Source: Moraxella sp. K1664 (lineage in GTDB: Bacteria > Pseudomonadota > Gammaproteobacteria > Pseudomonadales > Moraxellaceae). From it: DNA of 64,000 bases. Under the pieces are notes generated by a model, which made no database searches, was not told the DNA's origin, and worked only from the letters and a program-made list of their open reading frames with translations. Shown here in pieces: positions 35,310-45,606 of this stretch. Each line of letters starts with the position of its first letter. Within the stretch, counting starts at the first letter, position 1. The stretch covers positions 1 through 64,000 of the forward strand of contig NZ_CP155576.1 of assembly GCF_039693965.1 (NCBI RefSeq), in the 5' to 3' direction. The translations under genes and the position numbers were made by a program.

Positions 35310-36587
35310 TTACTCAAAATCAAAATCCGTCATCGCACGGCTTGTCTGCTCCCCTGTCGCCATATTTTTGACCGATAGGGTTTGATTGGCAACTTCATCA
35401 TCGCCGATAATCACGGTAAATTTCGCCCCCGACTTGTCCGCCTTTTTCATCTGTGATTTTAAACTTGTGGCGGACGCCATTTTGACACGCAAGTTAGGGC
35501 GATGTGTGCGTAGCTCATTGGCGTATAGCACGGCATTCATATACACGTTTTCGCTTGCCACGACAAACACATCGCAGTCGGCAGTATCGGCAATCGGGTT
35601 TACGGTTTCTATCAGCAACATCAAGCGTTCAAGCCCCATGGCAAAGCCCACCGCAGGTTCGCTCTGCTCAGGCTTACCCTTGACGATGCCAACAAGCCCG
35701 TCATAACGCCCGCCACCGCACACAGTCGCCTGTGAACCCAGTTTGTCCGTTACCCATTCAAAAACGGTTTTGTTATAGTAGTCAAGCCCACGCACAAGTT
35801 TTTGGTTGATGACAAAATCAATGCCAAGCGTGTGTAGGTAGTTTTGCACCTGCTCAAAATGCAAACGACTCTCCTCACCCAAAAAGTCAGACAACTTAGG
35901 TGCACCAAGCAAAATCGCCTGTGTCTGTTCATCTTTACTATCAAGCACTCGCAAAGGATTGGTACTGACACGGCGTTGGCTGTCATCATCAAGTCCATCA
36001 AAATGAGTATTTAGATACTGAACTAATGCTGTTTTATAAGCGATACGCTCATGAGCCTCACCAAGCGTGTTAAGCTCCAAGCTTACATGCTCAAAAACCC
36101 CAAGCCGTCTCCACATCATCGCCGTCATCGCAATCAGCTCAGCATCAGCATCAGGCAGCGGTGAACCGATGCTCTCTACCCCAAGCTGGGTAAACTGACG
36201 ATATCGTCCCTTTTGTGGACGTTCATAGCGAAACATGGCTCCCATATACCACAATTTTGGTGTATCGCCACGGGTCAGATTATGTTCTATTACCGCACGC
36301 ACACACCCTGCCGTTCCCTCGGGGCGTAGTGTAAATGATTTATCATCTTCATCTGCACCTGTATTTTGGTTGCCATGCACCACACCAAACATCTCTTTTT
36401 CAACAATGTCAGTCGCTTCACCCACACCACGAGCAAACAAATCTGTACTCTCTACCATAGGTAGACGAATTTGACCAAATCCATAGGCATCCAACACTTG
36501 CATCAAAATATGCTCTACTTTTCGCCATTTGGCGGATTCGGCTGGCAAAATGTCATTAAAGCCACGGATGGCGGTAAGTTTAGTCAT
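35310..36587 (-). CDS. hisS: Histidyl-tRNA synthetase
   Basis: The 425-residue class II synthetase starts [12 protein letters not shown]; an upstream in-frame extension is not family-like. Motif 2 [10 protein letters not shown] and [14 protein letters not shown], the histidine-binding [16 protein letters not shown] and motif 3 GFAMGLERL are visible. Confidence 0.96.
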   Translation of the reverse strand: MTKLTAIRGFNDILPAESAKWRKVEHILMQVLDAYGFGQIRLPMVESTDLFARGVGEATDIVEKEMFGVVHGNQNTGADEDDKSFTLRPEGTAGCVRAVIEHNLTRGDTPKLWYMGAMFRYERPQKGRYRQFTQLGVESIGSPLPDADAELIAMTAMMWRRLGVFEHVSLELNTLGEAHERIAYKTALVQYLNTHFDGLDDDSQRRVSTNPLRVLDSKDEQTQAILLGAPKLSDFLGEESRLHFEQVQNYLHTLGIDFVINQKLVRGLDYYNKTVFEWVTDKLGSQATVCGGGRYDGLVGIVKGKPEQSEPAVGFAMGLERLMLLIETVNPIADTADCDVFVVASENVYMNAVLYANELRTHRPNLRVKMASATSLKSQMKKADKSGAKFTVIIGDDEVANQTLSVKNMATGEQTSRAMTDFDFE

Positions 36588-36663
36588 ATTTTTTCCCAAA
36601 TCAGTTTTATCAAAAAGATATTTCAATTTATATTACAACATCATTTTCGTTATTAGTTAAAAA

Positions 36664-37515
36664 CTAAAACCACTTTTTAAATATTTTTTGATAAGTGCCA
36701 TCACTTTTCATATCTAGGATGTGCTTATTCATGTCATTCATCATGTCCACATTTTCTTTATTTATCAAAAATCCATAAGATTGTTGTGGATAATCATAAT
36801 CAATGGAAAAATATAAAGGGTCTTTTTTTGTTGAATATTTTGAATAAAAATAAGGCATGGCAACAGAATTACCAATGGCAATTTTAACATCATCTCTTAA
36901 AAGGGCCTGCACAGAAATCCAATCACTGACCGTATAATCTATGTTGGTATTGTCATGATTATTTTCATAATCTTTGACTATGGTGAATGTGGTTTGCATT
37001 GAATCTTCTTTAACAGCTGTAGAATTCTTATCAATATCCTCCAATTTCTTGATTTTGGGATTTTTGCTTAGCAAAGTTATTGGATAAACATCCAAATAAG
37101 AGTTGGTCATATTATATTTTTGAGTTCGTTCTTTGCTAATCTCAATACCTGCGATCATGTCTATCTCTTTATCATTCATGCCATTAAAAAGGTCATCTCT
37201 TGGCTGATATTCATATTGAAAATTATAATCAGAACGTTCATCTATTTCTTTTAAAATGTCATACTCAAAACCCTGAATGCCCCCCTTTTCGTCAATAAAA
37301 ATCAGTGGTGCATTACCAGTTGAAGATGACATAAGACCCACTTTAACATCAAAAGATGATTTTTGGGCAGATGGTTTTTGGATGGTATTGGCATCAACAT
37401 TAATACTTGATTGTTTATTTTCATCATTCTTTAATGAATTGTCAGCATTAGAACAAGAAGCCATCAATAAAGAACATGATAAAACTGTCATGAATGATGA
37501 TATATTTTTTTTCAT
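36664..37515 (-). CDS. Amino-acid-type ABC substrate-binding lipoprotein
   Basis: The 283-residue lipoprotein (signal ends in MASC) has a periplasmic type II solute-binding fold: GGIQGFEYDILKEIDERS, the Arg-containing IAGIEISKERTQKYNMT and the DMNKHILDMKSDGTYQKIFKKWF end. It is most like polar amino-acid binding proteins, but no permease or ATPase genes are near. It lies, with the YceI lipoprotein, between hisS and ispG, and is more AT-rich than those neighbours, so it may be an insertion. Confidence 0.82.
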   Translation of the reverse strand: MKKNISSFMTVLSCSLLMASCSNADNSLKNDENKQSSINVDANTIQKPSAQKSSFDVKVGLMSSSTGNAPLIFIDEKGGIQGFEYDILKEIDERSDYNFQYEYQPRDDLFNGMNDKEIDMIAGIEISKERTQKYNMTNSYLDVYPITLLSKNPKIKKLEDIDKNSTAVKEDSMQTTFTIVKDYENNHDNTNIDYTVSDWISVQALLRDDVKIAIGNSVAMPYFYSKYSTKKDPLYFSIDYDYPQQSYGFLINKENVDMMNDMNKHILDMKSDGTYQKIFKKWF

Positions 37516-37693
37516 AAAATAAATTCCAAAAAGTAAGAGTCATTAAATACACAAAAATACGAGATAAACATTTATAAATCATCGTATGATTGGGTTGCAT
37601 TATTGTCTTAGGGCGTTATTAAGGCATAAAATTTTATATCAATATGACCAATTAGGTGCAAAGTCATTTTATGTATGATTTGACAAATATCAT

Positions 37694-38368
37694 TTAAGGT
37701 TTTTTAAATTTGCCTTGAAATTTGACTGGCACCAAATAACTGATGCTCTTTAAATCCATCACCTCTGTTAAGCTATTTAAGCCCTGCATCATTTCAAGTT
37801 CTAGCAGATTTATATGCACAGGCTCTTGTGTCATCACATTTATTGTATTGTCATCCAACTTTATGATTTTAAGGGAAGCCTCGGTTTGTATTGTCTTGCC
37901 ATGAAAAGAGATGGTCAGTGGCTGTACTTTACTTGCTTCTTTATGAACACCAAGAGCATTCATCCAGTCATGATCCATTTGGGATTGAATCTCTACCTTT
38001 GGAAATCTTGCTGTCTCAAAAAGCCATTCTTTAATTCTTTGGTCTCTGATAGAGATGTCTGTATCAACACTGTCAAGCTCTATCTCCATTTTTAGGTTAC
38101 CTTGCTTATCCAAATAGCCAGAATAGGTATTAAAAACACCCTCCTCGACAATGTCATTATCATTCTTATCGGTCTTTGTGCTATAAAATCTAATGTCCGC
38201 CTCTTCTAAAATCCAATGAGATAAGGCATTTGACTTCTCTGTCATTTGGACACCATGCGGGGGGTTACTCTCCACAGCAGGCTGTTCGGCAAAATTTTCT
38301 TCTTTGGCACAACCATACATGCCAAATGATAGGATAAGAATACCCAAAACAAAAGTATGTTTCATCAC
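37694..38368 (-). CDS. YceI-like lipoprotein
   Basis: A ~224-residue lipoprotein (signal ends in MYGC). The mature part shows YceI/lipocalin-like strands: GVFNTYSGYLDKQGNLKM, the LDSVDTDISIRDQRIKEWLF pattern typical of YceI, and LVPVKFQGKF at the end. YceI proteins bind polyisoprenoid lipids in the periplasm. The lipid-anchored form is less common. A second ATG one codon down is an alternative start. Confidence 0.72.
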   Translation of the reverse strand: MMKHTFVLGILILSFGMYGCAKEENFAEQPAVESNPPHGVQMTEKSNALSHWILEEADIRFYSTKTDKNDNDIVEEGVFNTYSGYLDKQGNLKMEIELDSVDTDISIRDQRIKEWLFETARFPKVEIQSQMDHDWMNALGVHKEASKVQPLTISFHGKTIQTEASLKIIKLDDNTINVMTQEPVHINLLELEMMQGLNSLTEVMDLKSISYLVPVKFQGKFKKP

Positions 38369-38499
38369 ATTACCTCATATAAAAACATAAAATTAAAAAA
38401 ATAATCTATTAAAGTCGGCAAGAGCATTTATGTATCGGAGAATATCCATCATTAACAAATGCAAAATGCAAGCGTGCCTTAAAATGCCAAATGATAATT

Positions 38500-39615
38500 T
38501 TATTGAGCCACTCTAACAATCTCACTGGCTCGTTTGTCCGCCAACTCTTTGGCCTTTTGACGCACCATTTGTTCTATTTCGTCCACCAAATTTTTGGTAT
38601 CAATCAAATGGCTTTTTTGCCCCATTTTATACACCAGTGAATTTGGACTTGCCCCCACCACGCCAATGGTTGCTTCTTTGGCTTCCCCTGGCCCATTGAC
38701 TTTACAGCCAATCACCGACAAATCAAGCGGTTCTCTGATGTCTTCTAGGCGAGATTCTAGCTCATTCATGACTTTAATCACGTCAAACTCTTGACGGCTA
38801 CAAGACGGACAAGCAATGAAGTTGACGCCATTTGAACGAATGTTTAGCGATTTTAAAATATCAAAACCAATTTTAATCTCCTCCTCTGGCGGACTTGCCA
38901 AGGATATTCGCATGGTATCGCCAATGCCATCAAGCAAAAGCCCACCTAGGGCAATGGCGGATTTTACCGTACCTGTACGATACACACCCGCCTCGGTAAC
39001 GCCCAAATGCAACGGGCAGTCCACCTCTGCTGAGATGAGCCGATAAGCATCCAATGTCAAAAAAACATTGGATGCCTTGACCGAGATTTTATAATCTTGA
39101 AAATTTAATTTTTCTAAAATATCAATATGACGTAAAGCTGATTCTAGCATGGCTTGCCCTGTTGGTTCGCCATATTTTTTTTGCAAATCTTTTTCAAGTG
39201 AACCTGCATTGACGCCAATACGAATGGGTATGTTATGATGACAAGCACAAGAGACCACCTCACGCACCTTTTGGTCATTGCCAATATTACCCGGATTAAT
39301 GCGTAGGCAGTCCGCTCCCGCTTCTGCTGCTGCCAGAGCAATTTTATAATCAAAATGAATGTCAGCGATAAGCGGTACATTGACTTGCTTTTTAATTTGG
39401 GCAAATGCTGCCACAGATTCCATGGTGGGTGTTGAGACACGCATTAAATCAGCCCCCGCCTCCACACAGCGTTGTATTTGGGCGACTGTGGCATCAACAT
39501 TGCACGTATTGGTATTGGTCATGCTCTGCACGCTGATGGGAGCGTTGCCACCGATGGCGATATTGCCAACCATGATTTGACGAGTGGGACGACGTTTGAT
39601 GGGACTGTGGTGCAT
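38500..39615 (-). CDS. ispG: 4-hydroxy-3-methylbut-2-enyl diphosphate synthase (flavodoxin/ferredoxin)
   Basis: The 371-residue Fe-S enzyme of the MEP isoprenoid pathway has the TIM-barrel start ([15 protein letters not shown]), the cluster ligands in [12 protein letters not shown], a third Cys in [13 protein letters not shown], and the C-terminal reductase-like region. It lies 10 bp before the rodZ stop, in operon order. Confidence 0.96.
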   Translation of the reverse strand: MHHSPIKRRPTRQIMVGNIAIGGNAPISVQSMTNTNTCNVDATVAQIQRCVEAGADLMRVSTPTMESVAAFAQIKKQVNVPLIADIHFDYKIALAAAEAGADCLRINPGNIGNDQKVREVVSCACHHNIPIRIGVNAGSLEKDLQKKYGEPTGQAMLESALRHIDILEKLNFQDYKISVKASNVFLTLDAYRLISAEVDCPLHLGVTEAGVYRTGTVKSAIALGGLLLDGIGDTMRISLASPPEEEIKIGFDILKSLNIRSNGVNFIACPSCSRQEFDVIKVMNELESRLEDIREPLDLSVIGCKVNGPGEAKEATIGVVGASPNSLVYKMGQKSHLIDTKNLVDEIEQMVRQKAKELADKRASEIVRVAQ

Positions 39616-39625
39616 GATAACTCGC

Positions 39626-40465
39626 TTATTGTAGCGTTAAAGTGGCTTTGCCATTTTGGGTATGCTCACCCAAACGAATGGGGCGTTGATTAAAATTCAA
39701 ATCTACCTGTGCAGGATTGTCAATCTCAATGGTAAACGGTGTCTCACCCTTTAACTGATAACCCCCACGGGACTGCAAGCCTTGCATGAGCACTCTGTCA
39801 TGTTTATCGGTGATTTTGATATTAACATCTCCTTTTGACCAAATATCAATCACACCTTGACCTGCCATGGTTTGGGTGGTAGATTCACCATCATTTGTGC
39901 CTAAATTTAATGCCGAACCCGACGCACCGACCGCCGCTCCTTGGGCTTGCTCGCTTGGATTTAGTATTTGTGTTTGGGCAGTTGGGTTTATTTCATCTGA
40001 CCTGTCTATGGCACTGGATATGATTTTTAATAAGACAAAACCAAAAATCACAAGTGCAATCACCCCTGCAATAAGCCATGGATTAAAACGCATGCCCCCA
40101 CGCCCACGCTCAATTGTACCCATGGGCGTCAGTGGTGCTTTAATGTCATTGACGCTCTTGGTGCGTTTGTTCTCAGGGTAGATGCTTTCAAATTCTCGGG
40201 CGAATTCATTGGCATCAAGTCCCAAAAACTTAGCATAGTTCATCACAAATCCCCGTGCAAAAGCAAATTGGGGCAGAGCATCAAAGTTCTCCTCCTCCAT
40301 CGCCTGTACGTGGCGTTTTAGGATGTGAAGTTCAGCCGCTGCTGCATCTAGTGAGTAGCCACGAGACGTTCTGGCACTTCTTAATTTACCGCCAAAACCT
40401 GTGTTTGATGCTGGTTTGTCGTTGGTTTGGCTCACTGTAATGCTCCCGTTGGGTTGTTTAGCCAT
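39626..40465 (-). CDS. rodZ: RodZ-like cell-shape protein
   Basis: The 279-residue protein has an N-terminal HTH ([18 protein letters not shown]), a cytoplasmic linker, one transmembrane helix near residue 130 ([16 protein letters not shown]) and a C-terminal periplasmic DUF4115 beta domain. It couples MreB to the cell wall machinery. Its start overlaps the end of pilF by 34 bp. Confidence 0.88.
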   Translation of the reverse strand: MAKQPNGSITVSQTNDKPASNTGFGGKLRSARTSRGYSLDAAAAELHILKRHVQAMEEENFDALPQFAFARGFVMNYAKFLGLDANEFAREFESIYPENKRTKSVNDIKAPLTPMGTIERGRGGMRFNPWLIAGVIALVIFGFVLLKIISSAIDRSDEINPTAQTQILNPSEQAQGAAVGASGSALNLGTNDGESTTQTMAGQGVIDIWSKGDVNIKITDKHDRVLMQGLQSRGGYQLKGETPFTIEIDNPAQVDLNFNQRPIRLGEHTQNGKATLTLQ

Positions 40466-41259
40466 TGTTTTAGTTGTTTTGCTTCATCAGAGAGTGGATG
40501 TTGCGACAAAAGTTGACTTGACAATCGCTGAATCTCTTGGCGATCATTTTGCAAAATACCCAGACGGACTCCTTGATATAGCAAGCGTGATGGCATGGGT
40601 TGATTATGAAGTTGCGCCATCGTTTTTAGGTCATTAAAGTAGGCTTTGGCTTTTAGGGATTCATGTCTGCCAATTAGGATATCAATCATCTCCATCTTTG
40701 CTGTAACCGTTGCACTCTCCGTCTCTATTGCTTTATTAAATGCCATCTCCGCCGCTTTTGGATTGTTCATTTTTAGATAGGTCAGCCCCAAATTTTCCAA
40801 CGCACCTGCACGATTATGATAGCCTAAGGTACTGCCTGCAATATTAAACTGCTCAATCGCTTCTTGATGACGTCCAAGCTCGGACAGATACACCCCATAG
40901 TTATTGCGTGCTTGGATAAAATCAGGGTCCAGACTGATCGCCTTTTTAAAGTATTTTTCGGCGTTGGCAATATTGCTAGGACTGCCCTCTATTTTGAGCA
41001 AGTTGCCCATCATATCATAAGCAGGGGCATAATTTGGCTGTGCCTCTATCGCTTCATCCAACTGTCTTTTGGCAGCATCCAGCTGTCTTTGGTTGATGTA
41101 CTGCCCTGCCAAAGCGGTGCGTGCTTGGGCAAGCTCCATCTTATCACGTTTACGCTGTGATGGGTCAGTGCCTTGATAGACCGATGTTGTGTTTTGTGAA
41201 GTGCTTTGACAAGCCGTCAATAAAACGGTCAATGTCGTTAATATGACTAAATATTTCAT
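40432..41259 (-). CDS. pilF: Type IV pilus biogenesis/stability lipoprotein
   Basis: The 275-residue lipoprotein (start MKYLVILTT; signal ends LLTAC) carries TPR repeats, including AYDMMGNLLKIEG, ARNNYGVYLSELGRH and ALENLGLTYLKMN, matching PilF/PilW, the pilotin for the PilQ secretin. Its place between rlmN and rodZ is the conserved order. It indicates type IV pili, as in Moraxella. Confidence 0.9.
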   Translation of the reverse strand: MKYLVILTTLTVLLTACQSTSQNTTSVYQGTDPSQRKRDKMELAQARTALAGQYINQRQLDAAKRQLDEAIEAQPNYAPAYDMMGNLLKIEGSPSNIANAEKYFKKAISLDPDFIQARNNYGVYLSELGRHQEAIEQFNIAGSTLGYHNRAGALENLGLTYLKMNNPKAAEMAFNKAIETESATVTAKMEMIDILIGRHESLKAKAYFNDLKTMAQLHNQPMPSRLLYQGVRLGILQNDRQEIQRLSSQLLSQHPLSDEAKQLKQWLNNPTGALQ

Positions 41260-41577
41260 GATTTTACCATAATTACCATGATGAACAGTTACATAAGTCG
41301 TGCCATCTTTGCATTGATGGTGCAAGAGTCAAATCCATACTGACAACCATCCAAGACTTGCACGCTTTTTATACAAACACGACAGACAAATAATCGCCAT
41401 TCTAACAATTATCAACAATTTTTGCCAATGTTTTTGCTCTTTTCCCGCCAAAATATTGACATTTCATCAGATTTTCACAAAAATCAATAACAACATGGGA
41501 CAAAATGCCCTTATTTCACGCCCAAACACCTTTTTAACAAAACACTTTTTGATAAAAGACAAACCATCACCCATAAA
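41260..41577. other. Intergenic gap upstream of pilF, no gene seen
   Basis: 318 bp between pilF and rlmN (both minus) with no credible frame, no terminator hairpin and no repeat family copy. It presumably contains the promoter region of pilF-rodZ-ispG, but I could not single out a convincing -35/-10 pair. Confidence 0.5.
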
Positions 41578-42765
41578 TCACGCTTGGCGTTTTTCAATGC
41601 TCTCTTGCCATTTTTTGGCTCGCCGTGTTCTGTCTGCCACTTGCCCCACAAGCTGACCGCATGCCGCATCAATGTCATCGCCACGAGTTTGGCGAACGGT
41701 GCAGACAAATCCTGCTTGATTTAGGATATTACTAAACGCATGAATGCGGTTATTGCTAGACCGCCCATAAGGGGCGTGCGGAAAGGGATTAAAGGGAATT
41801 AAGTTGATTTTACTTGGTAAATCCGCCAGTAGTGCCACCAATTCATGAGCGTGTTTGTCACTGTCATTTACCCCGTGTAGCATGACGTATTCAATGGTAA
41901 CGTGCTTTTTGTGGCGGGGGTTTTCATCATAAACATAGGCTTTGGCAGCACGGATAAGCTCCGCCAAAGGATACTTTTTGTTAATTGGCACAAGCTCGTT
42001 ACGCAGTTCATCATTAGGAGCGTGCAAGCTAATGGCAAGAGCCACATCAATGTCCTTAGCCAAGTCATACATTTTTGGCACGATACCAGACGTGGAGAGC
42101 GTAACTCGGCGTTTGGATAAGCCAAAGGCGTGGTCATCAAGCATGAGACTCATGCTCGCCACAACAGGATGATAATTTAAAAGTGGCTCGCCCATGCCCA
42201 TCATCACGACATTGGTAACACGGTTTTCACGCTCGGTCGGGGCAACGCCCTGCATATAGGACTGATTGGCAACCCACAACTGCCCGATAATCTCGCTTGC
42301 TGTTAAGTCTCGCTCAAAACCTTGCTTACCTGTACTACAAAATGAGCAGTCCAACGCACAGCCGACCTGACTAGATACGCACAAGGTCTTACGCCCAAAC
42401 TGTTTGCCATCTTCGGCAGGGATTAGCACTGTCTCAACAAGCGAACCGCCCGCCACTTCAAACACCCACTTACGAGTACCATCTTCGCCAAACTTCTTGA
42501 ACTTAACCACAGGTGGTACCACGCACGCAACTTTATCAAGTTTCGCTTGCAAGGCTTTGGATAGGTTGGTCATCTCAAAAAAATCAGTAACGCCAAACTG
42601 ATAAATCCACTTCATCACCTGAGTGGCACGAAACGACTTTTCACCCATACCCACAAAAAATTGGGAAAGTTCATCTTTTGACATGCCCAAAAGATTGGTT
42701 TTTTGGTTTTTTTGGTCAAAGGTGGTTGTATCGGGGGTGTAAACAACAGGGATTTTGGCGGTCAT
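41578..42765 (-). CDS. rlmN: 23S rRNA (A2503-C2)/tRNA (A37-C2) methyltransferase RlmN
   Basis: The 395-residue radical-SAM enzyme starts MTAKIPVV; an upstream extension of 13 codons is not needed. The [15 protein letters not shown] motif (CxxxCxxC) binds the 4Fe-4S cluster. The N-terminal [20 protein letters not shown]-like stretch and the C-terminal catalytic Cys near [16 protein letters not shown] are conserved. Confidence 0.95.
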   Translation of the reverse strand: MTAKIPVVYTPDTTTFDQKNQKTNLLGMSKDELSQFFVGMGEKSFRATQVMKWIYQFGVTDFFEMTNLSKALQAKLDKVACVVPPVVKFKKFGEDGTRKWVFEVAGGSLVETVLIPAEDGKQFGRKTLCVSSQVGCALDCSFCSTGKQGFERDLTASEIIGQLWVANQSYMQGVAPTERENRVTNVVMMGMGEPLLNYHPVVASMSLMLDDHAFGLSKRRVTLSTSGIVPKMYDLAKDIDVALAISLHAPNDELRNELVPINKKYPLAELIRAAKAYVYDENPRHKKHVTIEYVMLHGVNDSDKHAHELVALLADLPSKINLIPFNPFPHAPYGRSSNNRIHAFSNILNQAGFVCTVRQTRGDDIDAACGQLVGQVADRTRRAKKWQESIEKRQA

Positions 42766-42892
42766 GGCATGGTTTTTTATAAAAATTAACCGCTTATTAT
42801 ACAAAAAAAATCGGATAAAGTCATGAATTTAACAGGTAATTTTGGCAAATTTTGTTATAATGACAGTTCATTTTAAATTACAAGGAAAAACC

Positions 42893-43888
42893 ATGTACCA
42901 ACTTGTCGCCATTGGTAACGCTCTTGTTGATACCGAATTTAAGCTCTGTGATGAGATTTTAACCCAAACAGGATTAACCAAAAGCAATATGACCCTTGCT
43001 GACACGGATGAACAAACCGCCTTATTTGACATGTTAAACACGCATGGACTTACCCCCACCAAACAAGCAGGAGGTGGTTCAGCAGGCAATACGGTGGCAT
43101 GCTTTTCAGCACTGGGTGGCACGTCCTTTTACTGCTGCCGAGTAGGGCATGACAAACGTGGTGCATTTTATTTGTCTGACATGCAAAATATGGGCGTGGC
43201 GATAGATGCTGGCAGAGCCGAAGTGGTGGGGGCAACAGGCACCTGTGTGGTATTGGTTACAGACGATGGTGAACGTACCATGCAGACCAATTTGGGGGTA
43301 AGTGGTGAAATTGACCAAAGCAATGTGGATTTTGATGTTTTAAGCAAAGCAAAATATCTGTATCTAGAAGGTTATCTTGCCATGTCGCCATCGGTACAAA
43401 GTGCCATTACCCAATTGTGTCAAGTCGCCAAAACGCAAGGGGTGAAAATCGTGGTAAGCTTTGCTGACCCTGCGGTGATTCGCTTTGCCAAAGACGGTAT
43501 ATTATCATGGCTGACAGATGGTGTGGATGTGATTTTTTGTAACATGGATGAAGCCAAACTCTTTGCTGGCACAGACGATAACACCCAAGCGGTGCATGCC
43601 TTACTCGCTCACGCTGCTTTGGTTGTCATCACAGATGGGGCAAATCCCACCACTGTGGCGGACAAAGATGGTATTTATATGTATGATGTTGCCCCTGCCA
43701 ACGTGATAGACACCAATGGGGCAGGCGATAACTTTGCAGGGGCGTTTTTATATGCCCTATCAGAAGGGGCGGATTATAAGAGATGTATCGCACTGGCAGG
43801 GGGTGTGGCAAGCCATGTGGTAAGCCAGTTTGGGGCAAGACTGCCCAAAGCGGAGTATGATTTGATTAAACAGACGGTTTTGACATAA
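42893..43888 (+). CDS. PfkB-family sugar/nucleoside kinase (adenosine-kinase-like)
   Basis: The 331-residue protein starts at MYQLVAIGNALVDTEF with AAGGA 8 bp upstream. It has PfkB signatures GGGSAGNTVACFSALGG and DTNGAGDNFAGAF (catalytic Asp). It is most like the adenosine kinase/inosine-guanosine kinase group in PfkB, but substrate is not certain. Its last codons form the first copy of a 16-bp tandem repeat. Confidence 0.85.
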   Translation: MYQLVAIGNALVDTEFKLCDEILTQTGLTKSNMTLADTDEQTALFDMLNTHGLTPTKQAGGGSAGNTVACFSALGGTSFYCCRVGHDKRGAFYLSDMQNMGVAIDAGRAEVVGATGTCVVLVTDDGERTMQTNLGVSGEIDQSNVDFDVLSKAKYLYLEGYLAMSPSVQSAITQLCQVAKTQGVKIVVSFADPAVIRFAKDGILSWLTDGVDVIFCNMDEAKLFAGTDDNTQAVHALLAHAALVVITDGANPTTVADKDGIYMYDVAPANVIDTNGAGDNFAGAFLYALSEGADYKRCIALAGGVASHVVSQFGARLPKAEYDLIKQTVLT

Positions 43889-43936
43889 GACAGTTTTGAC
43901 ATAAGACAGTTTTGACATAAAACAGTTTTGACATAA
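43873..43936. repeat. 16-bp tandem repeat, four copies spanning a stop codon
   Basis: The unit gacagttttgacataa occurs four times head to tail with one or two changes. The first copy is the 3' end of the kinase gene, so each later copy repeats its terminal codons and TAA. Confidence 0.9.
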
Positions 43937-43967
43937 AAAGACAGATGGTAATACATTTGCCAACATA

Positions 43968-44006
43968 AAAATAAAAGGTCAATCCCTAGGATTAGCCTTT
44001 TATTTT
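43968..44006. terminator. Bidirectional terminator between the PfkB kinase and copZ
   Basis: A long stem (aaaataaaagg/ccttttatttt, extended by aatcc/ggatt) with a short loop lies between convergent genes. The arms provide A and T runs on both strands. Confidence 0.85.
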
Positions 44007-44034
44007 ATTCGTTTACAATTAAAGTTCCTATCTA

Positions 44035-44247
44035 TTAAGTTGTGCTAAACCCTGCTCCCTCAACCGCACCGATAAGTTCAATCTTATCTACCTGAGTGTC
44101 ATCATACTCAATGACCGCTTGCTTTAATGGTAAATTAACCTCTACGCTTTGCACCCCTGCGATGTCATTAATGGCGTTATGCACACTTTGCACACAGCCA
44201 TCACAGGTCATGCCAAAAACTTTTAGGGTTAAAGTTTCAACTGCCAT
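44035..44247 (-). CDS. copZ: CopZ-like heavy-metal chaperone
   Basis: The 70-residue single HMA domain has GMTCDGC (Cys15/Cys18) and the ferredoxin-like strand pattern. It likely carries Cu(I) to CopA, encoded 41 kb away. It is solitary between a terminator and argC. Confidence 0.88.
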   Translation of the reverse strand: MAVETLTLKVFGMTCDGCVQSVHNAINDIAGVQSVEVNLPLKQAVIEYDDTQVDKIELIGAVEGAGFSTT

Positions 44248-44352
44248 AATACGCTCCTTTGGTAAGTGATTTGATAAATGATTTGGTAAGTGAAATTGAC
44301 CAAAATGACAAATAAAAGTGATGTGATTTATGTTGGGGTTTGTGGATATTTT

Positions 44353-45435
44353 TCAAGGCACTACCGCACAACCCCCAAAATCCACGCCCAATCCGCATCT
44401 TTCATCAAATCCACATAAGATGTTCATATTTTGTATCGCCTGCCCAGATGCCCCCTTGACCAGATTATCTTGGACAACCAGTACAGTCAAGACCTCATCA
44501 TCTTGATGAACGGCGATTTTTAGGCGGTTGGATGCTCGCACAGAACGGGTGTCAGGCAACAAGCCTTTGGTAAGTACGTCCACAAAATACTCATGCTCAT
44601 ATGCTTTTTCAAAAATTTCCTGCCAATTTAACACCTTACCATCATCGGTTAAGGTCAGATGAATACTGCTAAACATACCTCGAATCATCGGCACAAGATG
44701 GGGAACAAAACGCACCTTTTGAGTAAATTTTGATTTTAAAAACACATGTATGCCTTGATTTATCTCAGGGCTGTGGCGATGAGAGGCCACGCCATAGGCA
44801 GAAAAATTCTCCGACAATTCACCATACAACAAATTCACCTTGGCATGACGCCCCGCTCCTGACACCCCTGATTTGGCATCAATGATGATATTGGGCAAAA
44901 TCAAGGGTTTATCAGCACCATTTTGGGCGTCTATCACAGGCTTTAAGCCTAAAATGGCGGTGGTAGGATAACAACCTGGATTGGCAATAACCTGAGCGGA
45001 TTTGATTTGCTTGCGGTGAATTTCAGGCAAGCCATATACCGCCTTTGTCAGCACATCAGGGCAGGTGTGTTCTAGCGCATACCATGCACCAAACTCACCC
45101 AAATCTTGTAAGCGAAAATCTGCCCCCAAATCAATGACCTTAACCCCTTGTGCAATAAGGCGTGGCGTATGATTCATAGCAACCCCATGTGGTGTGGCAA
45201 AAAAAACAACATCACACACCTTGCCAATTTCATCCATGACATCATCCGTCATATCACTGTATACAATATCACATACCCCATGTAGGTTTGGGAAGATTTC
45301 ACTCACCTTACGCCCCTTTTCACTGCGAGAGGTTAGATGGCTAATACTGACATAAGGATGACAAGATAACAGGCGAATTAACTCAACACCTGTATAACCT
45401 GTACCGCCAATGATGGCAACATGAATCTTTGACAT
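44353..45435 (-). CDS. argC: N-acetyl-gamma-glutamyl-phosphate reductase
   Basis: The 360-residue protein starts MSKIHVAIIGGTGYTGVE with an AGGAG site; an upstream in-frame stretch is spurious. The catalytic Cys is in VIANPGCYPTTAIL and a conserved His in SHRHSPEI. It performs the third step of arginine biosynthesis. The long-form sequence (~340-360 residues) is the type found in Moraxellaceae. Confidence 0.94.
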   Translation of the reverse strand: MSKIHVAIIGGTGYTGVELIRLLSCHPYVSISHLTSRSEKGRKVSEIFPNLHGVCDIVYSDMTDDVMDEIGKVCDVVFFATPHGVAMNHTPRLIAQGVKVIDLGADFRLQDLGEFGAWYALEHTCPDVLTKAVYGLPEIHRKQIKSAQVIANPGCYPTTAILGLKPVIDAQNGADKPLILPNIIIDAKSGVSGAGRHAKVNLLYGELSENFSAYGVASHRHSPEINQGIHVFLKSKFTQKVRFVPHLVPMIRGMFSSIHLTLTDDGKVLNWQEIFEKAYEHEYFVDVLTKGLLPDTRSVRASNRLKIAVHQDDEVLTVLVVQDNLVKGASGQAIQNMNILCGFDERCGLGVDFGGCAVVP

Positions 45436-45606
45436 GAACTCTCCTAAATATATAAATAAGATAAACGAGTTTGACACGCCCTTTGGATTATAAAAAATTT
45501 TTATCATTTTGGCAAATAAAATCAGCTGTCCCATCATGTCATCACAATATTGACACAACCTTGCCAAAACTTGTTATAATATCCCTTTTATTCACAGCCT
45601 GCCGCC

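Noticed and set aside
41260-41577. Possible riboswitch or small gene in the pilF-rlmN gap
   Set aside because: No recognised aptamer motif, terminator pair or open frame with a ribosome site.
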